From Acetobacteraceae bacterium (lineage in GTDB: Bacteria > Pseudomonadota > Alphaproteobacteria > Acetobacterales > Acetobacteraceae): 64,000 nt of DNA. Each line of letters begins with the position of its first letter. The stretch's first letter is position 1. This document shows positions 63,791 to 64,000 of this stretch, piece after piece. The translations under genes were made by a program, and so were the position numbers. The stretch covers positions 84,686 through 148,685 of the forward strand of contig JALHQB010000003.1 of the NCBI GenBank assembly GCA_022842185.1, written 5' to 3'. Below the pieces are notes generated by a model that made no database searches, was not told the DNA's origin, and was given only the letters and a program-made list of their open reading frames with translations.

Positions 63791-64000
63791 ATGCCCGAGA
63801 TCACCCGCCGCCACACGATCCTCGCCGCCGCCGCGACGCTGTCCGCCGCGCCGCTGGCACCCGCCATCGCGCAGCCGCAGCCACAGCCCGCGCCAGCCGT
63901 CCCCGGCCCGGCCGCGGGGGCGCGGTTGGGCGCCCAGCGCGGGGCGCTGCCCAACGGGGGGGACGTCGCGGGGGTGGGAAGCCGCCGCGCCCCCGGGGGC
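63791..64000 (+). CDS. N-terminus of a probable M16 zinc peptidase (truncated by the window)
   Basis: The frame runs to the window end. It starts MPEITRRHTILAAAATLSAA with a signal peptide (double Arg, possibly Tat-like) ending near AIAQ, then Pro/Ala-rich sequence and GAQRGALPNGGDVAG followed by SRRAPGG. M16 proteins begin with a TLPNGLxVxxV..SRRAPVV-like stretch, and such genes often follow the DUF3035 gene. The HxxEH motif is outside the window. The excess of G in the last ~80 bases suggests base-call errors. Confidence 0.5.
   Translation, partial: MPEITRRHTILAAAATLSAAPLAPAIAQPQPQPAPAVPGPAAGARLGAQRGALPNGGDVAGVGSRRAPGG

Overview
The window reads as chromosomal DNA from a very GC-rich alphaproteobacterium, most likely Acetobacteraceae (Roseomonas-like). 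This rests on codon use, the sdhCDAB order, the ribF-ileS-lspA-DUF3035(BamF)-M16 block, the DUF484-xerC pair and many CaiB/HMG-lyase, amidase and Dpp-type transport genes. I see no phage, transposase, integron, CRISPR array, rRNA or convincing tRNA. It is mostly housekeeping DNA with short operons on both strands, separated by unusual structured repeats.

Layout. 1-4.4 kb: a chemoreceptor cut by the window edge, asd and a papain-like cysteine peptidase. 4.4-6.3 kb (minus): MFS transporter and TRIC-type channel. 6.9-10.4 kb: sdhCDAB with a candidate Fur box upstream. 11-12.6 kb: a lone oligopeptide-type binding protein. 12.9-17.6 kb: priA opposite fsa-DUF484-xerC, ending in a very strong terminator. 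18-21.7 kb: MarR regulator, L-threonate dehydrogenase, amidase and a cupin. 21.9-25.9 kb (minus): class III CoA-transferase, bioY, HMG-CoA-lyase-like enzyme, a lipoprotein protease and a 46-aa protein. 26.1-29.3 kb: an AtzG-like small subunit with its amidase, then a membrane glycosyltransferase. 29.3-31.9 kb: a 156-bp tandem repeat, a class 3 lipase and an MFS transporter. 32.3-38.7 kb (minus): secreted small protein, histidine kinase, response regulator, HtrA-type protease and hrpB. 39-42.1 kb: a racemase-like protein, then two Dpp-type permeases joined by a 54-bp tandem repeat that encodes an in-frame 18-residue repeat. 42.3-46.4 kb: GST, Crp/Fnr regulator, HisKA_2-type kinase and gshB. 46.6-52.9 kb: hypothetical protein, FUSC/HlyD efflux pair, MBOAT/SGNH O-acetylation pair and a persulfide-dioxygenase-like hydrolase. 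53-59.3 kb: VWA protein, SDR, YnfA, M20 peptidase, LOG-type protein, ribF and a hypothetical protein. 59.6-64 kb: ileS, lspA, DUF3035/BamF and the start of an M16 peptidase.

The most distinctive features are not single genes. (1) A family of at least seven ~205-310-bp composite palindromic elements, built from the same four hairpin modules, lies only between genes. (2) The 54-bp repeat between the permeases keeps ATGA stop/start overlaps at both ends, so coupling of the operon appears to survive repeat expansion. (3) Several terminator-like hairpins contain the stop codon of the gene they follow. (4) Two further hairpin families occur together at two loci 30 kb apart. Some proteins lack an expected catalytic residue (racemase second Cys, SDR Tyr). 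The last ~80 bases show a G excess that may be a contig-end artefact.
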